DNA from: Gammaproteobacteria bacterium
Lineage (GTDB): Bacteria; Pseudomonadota; Gammaproteobacteria; Methylococcales; Methylomonadaceae
Length of the DNA: 52,241 nt
Direction of reading: 5' to 3'
NCBI GenBank assembly: GCA_016874115.1
Contig: VGVA01000005.1
Coordinates: 1 to 52,241 of the forward strand
The first letter of the stretch is position 1; every line of letters begins with the position of its first letter. The notes beneath the pieces are model-generated. The model did not search any database. It worked only from the letters and a program-made list of their open reading frames with translations, and was not told the origin of the DNA. Positions 9,839 to 18,454 of this stretch are shown here, in pieces. The translations under genes were made by a program, and so were the position numbers.

Positions 9839-11188
9839 ATGACCAATCAACAATACGCCGGGCGCGATCTGTCTGTTCTGTGGCATCCTTGCACCCAAAT
9901 GAAAGACCATGAATCTTTCCCCATTATTCCTATTAAAAGCGGGCAGGGTGTCTGGTTGGTAGATTTTGACGGCAACCGTTATCTGGATGCCATTAGTTCT
10001 TGGTGGGTCAATCTGTTCGGCCATGCCAATCCCACGATTAATGCCGCACTGAAAGATCAACTTGATAACCTAGAACACGTCATCTTTGCCGGTTTCAGCC
10101 ATGAACCGGCAATCAAACTGGCAGAGCAACTGGTAAATATAACGCCCGAAGGGTTAAGCCGTGTGTTTTATGCCGAGATCGGTTCTGCCGCGGTGGAAGT
10201 CGCGCTCAAGATGAGTTTCCATTATTGGCGGAACCTGGGTAAAGCTAGAAAAACCAAATTCATTACGCTGGAAAATAGCTATCATGGCGAAACGCTAGGC
10301 GCATTGGCGGTAGGCAATGTGTCTCTTTACAAAGAGACTTACGAACCGCTATTAATGGAAACTATAAGCGTTCCTGGACCTGATTGTTATAACCGGGAAG
10401 CGGGTGAATCATGGTCTGAATATTCCGCTCGTCGCTTTGCCTTAATGGAGAGCGCATTACAACGACATGCCGATGAGGTATGTGCTGTCATCGTCGAACC
10501 GTTGGTGCAATGCGCAGGTGGGATGCGAATGTATGATCCGATTTATTTGCAACTGCTGCGCAAAGCATGCGACCGATACGGCGTACATTTAATTGCCGAT
10601 GAAATCGCCGTCGGTTTCGGGCGCACCGGCACGATGTTCGCTTGTGAACAAGCTGAGATCCGTCCGGATTTTATGTGTTTGTCCAAAGGCTTGACTGGCG
10701 GTTATTTGCCTTTATCTGCTGTATTGACAACGGATAAACTCTATCAGTCTTTTTATGACGAATACCAAACGCTTAAGTCCTTTTTGCATTCGCACAGTTA
10801 TACCGGCAACGCACTGGCATGCCGGGCGGCGTTGGCCACCTTGGGCATTTTCCAGCACAATGATGTCATTAATCAGAACCGCCGTCTCGCAGCAAGAATG
10901 GCGAAGCTGAGTGAACGTTTCAACAGCCATCCCAACGTGGCGGAAGTCCGGCAATGCGGCATGATTGTCGCCATTGAACTTGTCAAGAATAAACAGACAA
11001 GGGAACCCTATCCCTGGCAGGAACGGCGCGGCTTGCTGGTTTACCACTATGCCTTGTCAAAAGGCGTGTTGCTTCGTCCTTTAGGCAATGTGGTGTATTT
11101 TATGCCGCCTTATGTGATTAACGAAGATGAACTGCAGTTAATGGTTGATGTAGCCTGGAATGGTATTCAATACGCGGTACAGGATTAA
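9839..11188 (+). CDS. bioA: 7,8-diaminopelargonate synthase (DAPA aminotransferase)
   Basis: BioA is a PLP class III aminotransferase that converts 7-keto-8-aminopelargonate to 7,8-diaminopelargonate in biotin synthesis; most versions use SAM as amino donor. The roughly 449-residue product has SSWWVNLFGHANP, the PLP-stacking SYHGETLGALAVG, IADEIAVGFGRTG and the Schiff-base lysine in CLSKGLTGGYLPLSAV. The entry motif reads LWHPCTQMKDHE, with Cys where E. coli has Tyr17. Much of the middle resembles the Bacillus type, some of which use lysine instead. GTG 9836 is an alternative start. No other bio gene is present. The stop overlaps the rsmE start by one base. Confidence 0.94.
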   Translation: MTNQQYAGRDLSVLWHPCTQMKDHESFPIIPIKSGQGVWLVDFDGNRYLDAISSWWVNLFGHANPTINAALKDQLDNLEHVIFAGFSHEPAIKLAEQLVNITPEGLSRVFYAEIGSAAVEVALKMSFHYWRNLGKARKTKFITLENSYHGETLGALAVGNVSLYKETYEPLLMETISVPGPDCYNREAGESWSEYSARRFALMESALQRHADEVCAVIVEPLVQCAGGMRMYDPIYLQLLRKACDRYGVHLIADEIAVGFGRTGTMFACEQAEIRPDFMCLSKGLTGGYLPLSAVLTTDKLYQSFYDEYQTLKSFLHSHSYTGNALACRAALATLGIFQHNDVINQNRRLAARMAKLSERFNSHPNVAEVRQCGMIVAIELVKNKQTREPYPWQERRGLLVYHYALSKGVLLRPLGNVVYFMPPYVINEDELQLMVDVAWNGIQYAVQD

Positions 11189-11943
11189 TGCGCGTTTCCA
11201 GGCTGTATGCACCATTAATGTTAACTGCAGGGGGGCAGGTCGAGTTGGACACCGACAGCGGCCATTATGTGCGGACGGTTTTGCGCTTAAAACAGGGCGA
11301 CGGCATTATCCTGTTTAACGGCAAGGGCGGGGAATATGCCTGCACACTGTCCGAGGTCGGCCGGAACGCCGTTAGGGTAAAGGTTAATGGCTGGTCGGAT
11401 CGAAGTGTGGAGTCGCCATTACAAATTAATTTAGGTCTGGGTATCTCTCGTGGCGACCGCATGGATTTGTCGGTTCAGAAAGCCGTCGAATTGGGTGTAA
11501 ATCGAATGACACCCTTATTAACCGAGCGTTGCGTGGTGCAGTTAAAAGGTGAAAAACAGCAACAACGCCGTCAGCATTGGCAGAAAATCGTCCAGCATGC
11601 GGCAGAGCAATGCGGCAGAACCGTCTTGCCGGAATTAGACGAGATAACGTCTTTATTCAATTGGGTAAAACAACAGGACGGATTAAAAATTTTTCTCGAC
11701 CCGTATGCTGAGCAAACGTTGGGGGAACTTCGACCCGGCAATAGCCGGGTAACCTTATTAAGCGGGCCTGAAGGCGGCTTTAGCGAACAAGAACGTCAGT
11801 TGGCAAAGTCTGCAGGGTTTATCCCGGTTCGATTAGGAAATCGGATTCTACGCACAGAAACCGCCGCCATTGCGGCTTTGGCGGCGGTGCAGATGTGCTG
11901 GGGCGATTTTGCTTTCAGCAACCAGCCTGAAGAAAGCCGATGA
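11188..11943 (+). CDS. rsmE: 16S rRNA m3U1498 methyltransferase RsmE
   Basis: RsmE is a SPOUT-fold, SAM-dependent enzyme that N3-methylates U1498 of 16S rRNA. The 251-residue product starts MRVSRLYAPL and has the PUA-like N-terminal domain with HYVRTVLRLKQGD. The knot shows LLSGPEGGFSEQE and RLGNRILRTETAAIAAL, the SAM-binding signature. The ATG overlaps the bioA TAA, and both lie in one GATTAATG. The downstream CPBP gene overlaps its end by four bases, so the three are translationally coupled. Confidence 0.96.
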   Translation: MRVSRLYAPLMLTAGGQVELDTDSGHYVRTVLRLKQGDGIILFNGKGGEYACTLSEVGRNAVRVKVNGWSDRSVESPLQINLGLGISRGDRMDLSVQKAVELGVNRMTPLLTERCVVQLKGEKQQQRRQHWQKIVQHAAEQCGRTVLPELDEITSLFNWVKQQDGLKIFLDPYAEQTLGELRPGNSRVTLLSGPEGGFSEQERQLAKSAGFIPVRLGNRILRTETAAIAALAAVQMCWGDFAFSNQPEESR

Positions 11944-12845
11944 TTAAAAAATCCTCCTTTTTGCGATGTGTACTGGCGGCGCTTAGCCCAGTCGCCGTAT
12001 TTATGATTTCCATTTTCTGCGCCAGCATTCTGGCTTATGCAGCGGTATCCGTGTTGGGAGACGATGTGTCGTTCCGCACAATATTTAAGAGGTTTACCCA
12101 GTTTTTTTTAGTTGTAAGCTTATTGCCGTTAATGACGTTGTTAAAACTGAACTGGGGCGATCTGGGTTTTGCCACACGGCATCAGTTTATTAATCAATTA
12201 AAACACGGTGCCGGTTTAGGCTTTGTTACCTTATTTCCGGTTTTGTGCGCACTGGTGTTGCTGGGCATCCACGTGGTTGACGATAGCAAACCGTGGACAG
12301 CCATCTGGCTGGGAAAAAAGTTGTTGCTTGAGTTTTTTCTGGCGCTGTTGATCTCCCTGGTTGAAGAACCCCTGTTCCGAGGCATTTTATTGACCGGATT
12401 GCAGAGAACAATGCCAGCGACTGGCGCAGTTATTATTGGTGCTTTTTACTATGCGGCTTTACATTTTATGAATAGCAATATAGAGCTGCCAGCCGATCGG
12501 ATTAATGCGTTGAGCGGGTTTGTTCTATTTCAAGATGCATTGATGCATGTGTTCAACCGGAATTATTTGACGCCCTTTATCGCTTTGTGGACAGTCGGCA
12601 TGTTTTTAGGATTAATCAGAACACGACTCAACCTTAGCTTAGGTTTGTGTATCGGTTGCCACGCCAGCTGGGTGTGGCAGATTAAGCTGAGCAAACTGAT
12701 GTTCGATACCAATCCGCAGTCGGATTATCTGTATTTTGTCAGCGGTTACGATGGCGTAATCGGGCCTTTGGTAACGGTCTGGTTAATGATTGCCATGATG
12801 GGTTATTTCGGTTTCTATCGAAAGATCCGACGCGGTGAAGTCTAA
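11940..12845 (+). CDS. CPBP-family intramembrane metalloprotease
   Basis: This is a polytopic membrane protein of 301 residues with several hydrophobic segments. It carries the three CPBP (Abi/CAAX protease-like) motifs. These are EEPLFRG with Glu142, Glu143 and Arg147, YYAALHF with His175, and GCHASWVW with His241. Bacterial members are thought to be glutamate or metal proteases in maturation, regulation or self-immunity; the substrate is unknown. The ATG overlaps the rsmE stop (ATGA), implying coupling, although no functional link to rRNA methylation is known. No bacteriocin-like ORF is nearby. Confidence 0.85.
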   Translation: MIKKSSFLRCVLAALSPVAVFMISIFCASILAYAAVSVLGDDVSFRTIFKRFTQFFLVVSLLPLMTLLKLNWGDLGFATRHQFINQLKHGAGLGFVTLFPVLCALVLLGIHVVDDSKPWTAIWLGKKLLLEFFLALLISLVEEPLFRGILLTGLQRTMPATGAVIIGAFYYAALHFMNSNIELPADRINALSGFVLFQDALMHVFNRNYLTPFIALWTVGMFLGLIRTRLNLSLGLCIGCHASWVWQIKLSKLMFDTNPQSDYLYFVSGYDGVIGPLVTVWLMIAMMGYFGFYRKIRRGEV

Positions 12846-13090
12846 AAAATCAGCTGAGGAATTTTTGCATCTGGGTTAATATTCACCGTTTAGTGGATTA
12901 TCAGGATGTTGCTTAACTATTGCGCTTGCAAATTCAGCGTTAAAAATCGGCTTAAAAAGTTCATTTGCACCAGTAAACTGCGCTTTTGCTCCAATTTTTG
13001 CCTTGCCTTTGTAACGTTAAGCAACAACCTGTTAATAGTTGCAATAGTCAACAATCCGGTTTCTTTTATTAATAACAACAAGGTAACAAC
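12846..13090. other. rpiA upstream region with a widely spaced inverted repeat
   Basis: This 245-base gap has no plausible gene. It contains the 10-base inverted repeat GTTGCTTAAC (12908-12917) and GTTAAGCAAC (13016-13025), about 100 bases apart. A shorter ACTATTGC/GCAATAGT pair lies nearby. Whether these form a long-range hairpin or paired operator sites for rpiA cannot be told from sequence. Confidence 0.35.
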
Positions 13091-13744
13091 ATGACACAAG
13101 ATGAATTAAAACAAAAAGTTGCGCAGGCAGCTATGGCTTACGTACAAGGGGTGCCGGTTATCGGCGTGGGTACCGGTTCCACGGTGAAATACTTTATTAA
13201 TTATCTGGCGGAGATGAAATCACAGATCGAAGGCACGGTATCCAGTTCGGAAGGCACCACTAAATTATTGAAAGAAGCCGGTATTCCGGTGTTGGATTTG
13301 AATGATGCCGGCATAATCGAGGTTTATGTCGACGGCGCTGATGAAATTAATCCGAACAAACAACTCATTAAAGGCGGCGGTGCGGCATTAACGCGGGAAA
13401 AAATTATCGCCGCGGCTAGTAAAAAATTCGTTTGTATCGCTGACGGCTCCAAGCGGGTCGATGTACTGGGAAGTTTTCCTTTGCCGATTGAAGTTATTCC
13501 GATGGCGCGCAGCAATGTCGCACGGGCAATGGAAGAACTCGGCGGCAGGCCGGTGTGGCGGGAAAGCTGCGTTACCGACAACGGCAACCACATTGTCGAC
13601 GTGCACGGTTTGCATATAACCGATCCGGTCAAGATGGAGCAAACGATTAATAACATCACTGGTGTGGTGGCTGTCGGGATATTCGCCATGCGCCCAGCGG
13701 ATATTTGTTTGGTGAGCGATGGCGAACAAATTATTACGTTTTAA
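13091..13744 (+). CDS. rpiA: Ribose-5-phosphate isomerase A
   Basis: RpiA interconverts ribose-5-phosphate and ribulose-5-phosphate in the pentose phosphate (or ribulose monophosphate) pathway. The 217-residue product matches the family length (E. coli 219). It has [12 protein letters not shown], the catalytic [12 protein letters not shown] and [16 protein letters not shown], including the active-site Asp and Lys. It stands alone between the bioA block and the convergent secretion operon, sharing a terminator with the latter. Confidence 0.98.
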   Translation: MTQDELKQKVAQAAMAYVQGVPVIGVGTGSTVKYFINYLAEMKSQIEGTVSSSEGTTKLLKEAGIPVLDLNDAGIIEVYVDGADEINPNKQLIKGGGAALTREKIIAAASKKFVCIADGSKRVDVLGSFPLPIEVIPMARSNVARAMEELGGRPVWRESCVTDNGNHIVDVHGLHITDPVKMEQTINNITGVVAVGIFAMRPADICLVSDGEQIITF

Positions 13745-13767
13745 ATCAACGGCAATAAGCCATTAAT

Positions 13768-13797
13768 AAAAAAGGCTGACACCTGTCAGCCTTTTTT
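13768..13797. terminator. Bidirectional terminator between rpiA and gspD
   Basis: Arms AAAAAAGGCTGAC (13768-13780) and GTCAGCCTTTTTT (13785-13797) enclose a 4-base loop. T runs follow the GC stem in both directions, so it can end rpiA on the plus strand and the long gsp operon on the minus strand. Confidence 0.92.
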
Positions 13798-13809
13798 TGT
13801 GTGTAAGGA

Positions 13810-16062
13810 TTACCAATCCCGTTTGCGCCACCAGTCGCCTTTTCTGCGCGGCCTGATTGGATCGTAATAAATATTCGACAATTTACGTTTAAACTCGTCT
13901 GTGACGACGCGGGAATCTTGTTTGGTTTTAACGACACGCGGTGTTAATAATACGACCAGTTCCTGTCGATTATCCTTTAGGTTAGTTGAGCCGAACAAAG
14001 GTCCAATCAACGGTAATTCATGTAAGAAAGGTATTCCACTCCTGTTAGCTGTGTTATCGGTTTGAATTAAACCGCCCAAGGCAATAGTTTCACCATTTTT
14101 AACGGCGATGGTACTTTCCATTTCTTCCTTATTAATAGTTGGCGATGTAGTGACGCCGGTTTGGGTCTCCTTGGCCGAACTTACAATCTGTAAAATTTCC
14201 AAGATAACCATGCCGTTGGAATTAACCCGTGGGGTAACTTCTAGGGTGACACCGGTATCGGTATATTGGATTTGATTGGCTTGGGCAAAACCGGTGTTAT
14301 TGTTACCTAATATGCCGCCACCGCCGGAACTGGCAATCGCATTGGTCAGGTTGCTGGTTTGAATAGGTACCTGATCGCCGACATTAATCCTGGCTTCCTG
14401 GTTGTTCAATACCATAACGGAAGGTGAAGAAATAATTTTGATGTTGTTTAAATCCGCTTGCGCCCTTAACAGGACTTTCAGGTCGCCGGCGTTGTAAATG
14501 GTGCTTAGCCCGCCAGTGGAGGCGGCGGCGGCGTCAAATAAAGCGCGAGCAGAATCGAGCGGGCTCGGCGTATCGCTGCCTGCCGCTACGGTTCTTTGTT
14601 CGGATAAGTACCATTTAATGCCGTATTCTAATTCGTCCTTTAGGTCAACCTGGGCTATGGTCGCGTCAATTAATACCTGCAACGGCATGATGTCCAGTCG
14701 TTTAATCACCGGCATAATTTTGGCGAATTCCAGAGGCGTTGCCGTAATGATTATTGAATTGTTGGCCGTATCGGCTACGATGCTAATGTCGTTGTTTTTG
14801 TTGCCGCCACCTCCGCTGCTGCGGCTTGAACCGGAATCGGACTTGTCTTTTTTGCGTACCCGGCTGGATGAACCGCTGCCCGGTGTACCGCCGGTACTGC
14901 TCCTCGACCGCGAACTGCTGTTGCCGTCTCCGGCATCTTTATTGGAGACGCTGGACGATTTTCTGCCGGCGGCGACTTTTGCCGATTTGTCGCGTGGCGC
15001 AGCCCCGGTAAAGATTTCGTTAAGCGTGGCAGCCAGTTCTTCGGCATCCATGTGTTGTACGCGGTACACATTAACACCGCCGCTGGTTTCCGTATTGGCG
15101 CGATCCAGGCGGTAAACCCAGCTTTCGACGTCGCGCAGATAGTTGGCTTGATGGGTAATAGCCAATACCGCATTCATGCGCTCGATGGGTAAAAAGCGGA
15201 AGAATTCCGAGCCGTCTTTGCCGGATTCGAGGGCAAAAATGCTTTCCAATTCTTCGATGACCTGCTCGGGCGCAACGTGATTTAACGGAAATAAGGCGAA
15301 GGAACGTCCGCGCAGCACATCGATATCGAATGTGCTAACCATGTCCATAATGCGGGCAATCTCATCCGAGGTGCCTTGCACCACAAGAGTATTTCTGGAA
15401 CTGTCGACGTTTAAGATGCTTTTATCATGCACTAAGGGTTTGATAATGTCGGCGATTTCCTGGGCGGCAACGTTGCGGATCGGTATAACCCGCGATTGAA
15501 ATCCGGTGCTGCTGCCCGCTACGTTCGCACTGTATAAGGCGTCGCCTTTCGGTTCGATATGGTAGATTTTGCCGTCTTTTACCAAAGCGGCATTATTCAT
15601 GTTTAAGACCATTTCCAGAGTAGGCAACAGTTCGGCCTTGGATAACGGCTCTGTGGTGTTAAGGGTGACTTTGCCGGTAACCTTGGGACTGAGTACGTAG
15701 TTTTGGCCGAGAATGTCGCTTAGAATAACTTTGGCGACTTCGCCCAAATCGGCGTCATCAAAGTTTAAGCTGTAAGTGCCGGGTGCGCCTGCCTTGGAAG
15801 GGCGGCGATGGCTTTCCGTGCTGGGATTAAAACGTCCGCCGGGGTACATTTCTATTTTCGACTGTAAAGCAGTGCTCTGCGTTTTATTTTGCAATTCCTG
15901 AAAGGCAATGCTGTCGGTTGCAGACTCGGCCTGTTCTTTCGGCACTGGCGTCAACGGAATTTTCGAATTGGTTCTGGGGCCAAGCAGCTCGCAGCTTGTT
16001 AATGACAAGCCCAGGCAAATAAAGCCTGCCGTTTTAATGATGTTATTAATATTGTTCTTCAT
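13810..16062 (-). CDS. gspD: Type II secretion secretin GspD
   Basis: GspD forms the outer-membrane channel of the type II secretion system. I choose ATG 16062; the frame extends to a TTG at 16074. The leader is a lipoprotein signal with lipobox LTSC, giving a lipidated N terminus. The N0-N3 periplasmic domains follow (NFDDADLGEVAKVILSDILG; VIPIRNVAAQEIADIIKPL). Then comes a Ser/Gly/Lys-rich linker of roughly 60 residues inside N3, and the secretin domain (NVGDQVPIQTSNLTNA; GVTLEVTPRVNSNGMVILE; VVLLTPRVVK). About 750 residues. It is last in the operon, as in Xanthomonas xps, and overlaps the preceding gene. Confidence 0.95.
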   Translation of the reverse strand: MKNNINNIIKTAGFICLGLSLTSCELLGPRTNSKIPLTPVPKEQAESATDSIAFQELQNKTQSTALQSKIEMYPGGRFNPSTESHRRPSKAGAPGTYSLNFDDADLGEVAKVILSDILGQNYVLSPKVTGKVTLNTTEPLSKAELLPTLEMVLNMNNAALVKDGKIYHIEPKGDALYSANVAGSSTGFQSRVIPIRNVAAQEIADIIKPLVHDKSILNVDSSRNTLVVQGTSDEIARIMDMVSTFDIDVLRGRSFALFPLNHVAPEQVIEELESIFALESGKDGSEFFRFLPIERMNAVLAITHQANYLRDVESWVYRLDRANTETSGGVNVYRVQHMDAEELAATLNEIFTGAAPRDKSAKVAAGRKSSSVSNKDAGDGNSSSRSRSSTGGTPGSGSSSRVRKKDKSDSGSSRSSGGGGNKNNDISIVADTANNSIIITATPLEFAKIMPVIKRLDIMPLQVLIDATIAQVDLKDELEYGIKWYLSEQRTVAAGSDTPSPLDSARALFDAAAASTGGLSTIYNAGDLKVLLRAQADLNNIKIISSPSVMVLNNQEARINVGDQVPIQTSNLTNAIASSGGGGILGNNNTGFAQANQIQYTDTGVTLEVTPRVNSNGMVILEILQIVSSAKETQTGVTTSPTINKEEMESTIAVKNGETIALGGLIQTDNTANRSGIPFLHELPLIGPLFGSTNLKDNRQELVVLLTPRVVKTKQDSRVVTDEFKRKLSNIYYDPIRPRRKGDWWRKRDW

Positions 16063-16774
16063 CGCTATTCTCAAAGTTGGAGTCGCTTGAATCGTCAGGG
16101 ATTAGTTCAGGGTCGATGACCGGTTGCGGTGCGGGTTCCGGTATAGGTTCCGGTGCAATAACCGGTTGCTGCTGAGGAGGCGCAGAGCCGGGAGCCATTC
16201 CGGCGGGAAGCGGAACAGGCGGTACATCCATAGGATTGACGCCGGGCGGAACGGTTGCCGGCGTTTTAGGTTTAATTTTGCGTAATAACAGTTCCTTTTG
16301 CGTTCCGCCCTGGCTAAACACTGCTTTGTCTTTGGTTAATTCGGTGAGTTGCCAGCCGTCAATATTGCCGTCTTTGGTGATTTTACGGAAGTTGTCTTTC
16401 GGTTGTTTGGCGCCATTGCGGCTGAATAATGCGTATAACCGGCCGCTTTGTGTATAAATGCCGTTCAAATCCCAGTTAAAGGTGCTGGAAGCCGTATTAA
16501 CAGGCGTTGTATCGGCGGGATTGTTTTCTTTTACCGGTCTTCTGCCGGGTATAAACAAGGGTCGTTCGACTAGATCGGTATAACTCGATTCTTCGCGGTT
16601 TTCCAGCTCTATGGAGGGTAGCACAGACGCGTTCGACTTATTTTTATCAAGAGCATTAACACTGTCCAGCAGTTGTTTCTGCGCGTACATCGCATACAGC
16701 CATTCCAGTAACATAATCAGCGCCAAGGCAGCGCAAATGGCGAGTAAAAATTTAACCAGTTTGAGATTAATCAC
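16046..16774 (-). CDS. gspN: GspN/XpsN-type inner-membrane protein, likely the GspC equivalent
   Basis: This 242-residue bitopic protein has a short cytoplasmic start, a transmembrane segment near residues 9-29 and a periplasmic domain containing LVERPLFIPGRRPV. That motif resembles the start of the GspC homology region. The C terminus is rich in Pro and Glu and then acidic. No canonical gspC is in the operon. In Xanthomonas the protein at this position (XpsN) fills the GspC role, linking the inner-membrane platform to the secretin, so I infer the same here. Its start overlaps gspM (ATGA) and its end overlaps gspD. Confidence 0.72.
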   Translation of the reverse strand: MINLKLVKFLLAICAALALIMLLEWLYAMYAQKQLLDSVNALDKNKSNASVLPSIELENREESSYTDLVERPLFIPGRRPVKENNPADTTPVNTASSTFNWDLNGIYTQSGRLYALFSRNGAKQPKDNFRKITKDGNIDGWQLTELTKDKAVFSQGGTQKELLLRKIKPKTPATVPPGVNPMDVPPVPLPAGMAPGSAPPQQQPVIAPEPIPEPAPQPVIDPELIPDDSSDSNFENSDEEQY

Positions 16775-17355
16775 GGTTGCGACCTCATAAAGCTGACGGC
16801 TTGAAAGTTAATATTCAAGCCGTTGCTAGGCTCTATCTGGTGCGTTAGCCGGTTCCTGATGCTGCGCATGGGCCTGATGTCGAGCTGCTCAATGACGATC
16901 AGTGGCGTGGCTGTCTCCAGTTTATACAATACGGATCGTAAGACTTCTATATTGCCGGTCATTCTGACGCTGACGGTTATGGGGTTGAATTTATCTTTAT
17001 TGGCCGATGGCAGCACTTGCGTACTGCTTAATTGACCGCCAGCCTGCACGATGGCTTGTTTAATAAATTCCTGCATTTGCGCTGAAGCAAGGGCGCTGGT
17101 GCCCTGGGTATTAAAGTAACCCTGTTCTTCATGCTGTTGTTTAATGTCTTCGATATTGCCGATAATGGCGTTTTTACCCGCCAAAATGTTTTCGTACTTT
17201 TTTAAGGTAAAGGCTAAATCATCCTTTTTATCATGAAGTTCCAGACCTTTGCCGATTAATGGAAAGATCGCTATCGAAAATATAAATAATACGACCAGCA
17301 CCAGCAGGCCAACCGCCAGCCAGCGTTGCGATTGCGGGTTATTCATCAGATCCAT
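16771..17355 (-). CDS. gspM: Type II secretion platform protein GspM (PilO-like)
   Basis: GspM partners GspL in the inner-membrane platform. I take ATG 17355 (MDLMNNPQSQRWLAVGLL) because GGAGAT lies just upstream; the open frame extends nine codons further. A transmembrane helix spans about residues 12-36. A coiled-coil stretch (LHDKKDDLAFTLKKYENIL) and a ferredoxin-like periplasmic domain of PilO/GspM type follow. It overlaps the end of gspL by 17 bases. About 194 residues. Confidence 0.85.
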   Translation of the reverse strand: MDLMNNPQSQRWLAVGLLVLVVLFIFSIAIFPLIGKGLELHDKKDDLAFTLKKYENILAGKNAIIGNIEDIKQQHEEQGYFNTQGTSALASAQMQEFIKQAIVQAGGQLSSTQVLPSANKDKFNPITVSVRMTGNIEVLRSVLYKLETATPLIVIEQLDIRPMRSIRNRLTHQIEPSNGLNINFQAVSFMRSQP

Positions 17356-18454
17356 TGCTATCTCCGGCCTTGGTAATATCAACGGAAATCTGAAAGCGTT
17401 CCAGCTTGCTTATGTTATCGCGGGTTACTGGGGATACGAACTTGGCGTTGGCGAATAGCTCAGAGTCTTCCAATACGGAAATTAAGGTCGATGCAGCGGG
17501 CGACTCGCCCTGAATTTGTAACTGGCCATTAGCGTATTGGGCATAAGCCAGCCAGGTATCGTCTTTGATTAATTTGCTTAAGGCGTTAAAAACTTCCACA
17601 ATCGGCGGTTTTTCGGTTTTTTTGTCGATTAATTGTTGGGTTTCTTCTACCAGCGCAGCTACCTCGGATTGCAAAGCTTTGGTGTTTTTGGCGTCTTTTT
17701 CGATGGCGTCGATCTTTTCTTGCAAGGCGTTAACGGCGTGGGATTCGAATAATACCGGCAAGGCGAGGGCAAGCAACAGCATGGTGCATACCAGTCCCGT
17801 TAATAGGCCATGGATTAATCGACTCGATTTATCCGGCGGAGGTCGCAGCCATTCAGGAAGCAAGTTATAAGGCTCCTCGTTGCCTTCTAGATCGTTGGGG
17901 ATATCTTCGTAATCGGCGAATTTCGGGGTAATGCCCAACGATTTCAGGTTGCGGCAAAGGGTGTCGAGCATTTCCCGCGCGGTTAGAATGAGCACAACCC
18001 GCAGTTGTCCAGGCTCATTAACAACATCCAGCGCTTTCACATCGTAGTAAGCATGTTCCGTACTGAAAGGCGAATAACGGGATAGCTCGTAAGTAACTAC
18101 CTGATAGAGATTTTCTTTAGCTGCGGCGGGCAAGGAGAGTTCTTTTTGGATGGCAAGCTTCCGGGTTAAGCGCAAAATAATGTCGGCTTTTTGGTATTTT
18201 TCATCCGATGCCAGCAGATCTTTGAATTGGGTGCTGCCGTTTTCGTCCGCTTCAATCTTCATGAGCGGTTCGTTACGCCAATCAAACCAATAGCTTAGGA
18301 GAAATTGATTGCCGTCGGGACGAATGATAATGGTGCCCTGTTTATCGCTGATCAGTTCCCTGACTTTATTAGGTACGAGAAATGCAAGTTCGCGTTTCCA
18401 CCAGCGGAAAAACTTTTTATAGTCTAAGTTAATCGCTGAGTTCAGGTTCGGCAT
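17339..18454 (-). CDS. gspL: Type II secretion platform protein GspL (PilM/PilN-like)
   Basis: GspL couples the cytoplasmic ATPase GspE to the pseudopilus assembly platform. In this 371-residue protein an N-terminal cytoplasmic actin-like region (IIIRPDGNQFLLSYWFDW; VVTYELSRYSPFSTEHAYY) precedes a single transmembrane segment near residues 217-240. A coiled-coil (EKDAKNTKALQSEVAALVEE) and a PilN-like periplasmic domain follow. This is the PilN-containing type found in Xanthomonas and relatives. The start overlaps gspK by 26 bases. Confidence 0.88.
   Translation of the reverse strand: MPNLNSAINLDYKKFFRWWKRELAFLVPNKVRELISDKQGTIIIRPDGNQFLLSYWFDWRNEPLMKIEADENGSTQFKDLLASDEKYQKADIILRLTRKLAIQKELSLPAAAKENLYQVVTYELSRYSPFSTEHAYYDVKALDVVNEPGQLRVVLILTAREMLDTLCRNLKSLGITPKFADYEDIPNDLEGNEEPYNLLPEWLRPPPDKSSRLIHGLLTGLVCTMLLLALALPVLFESHAVNALQEKIDAIEKDAKNTKALQSEVAALVEETQQLIDKKTEKPPIVEVFNALSKLIKDDTWLAYAQYANGQLQIQGESPAASTLISVLEDSELFANAKFVSPVTRDNISKLERFQISVDITKAGDSNGSDE

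Noticed and set aside
11940-12845. CPBP protein as a bacteriocin-immunity gene
   Set aside because: No bacteriocin-like or regulatory genes nearby; it is coupled to rsmE instead.
12906-13094. Opposed short ORFs (plus and minus) in the rpiA leader
   Set aside because: Both occupy the same bases, have poor starts and biased composition; an inverted repeat explains the openness better.
14498-15115. 205-codon open frame on the plus strand
   Set aside because: Antisense to the gspD linker and N3 region; low-complexity Leu/Pro/Ser product.
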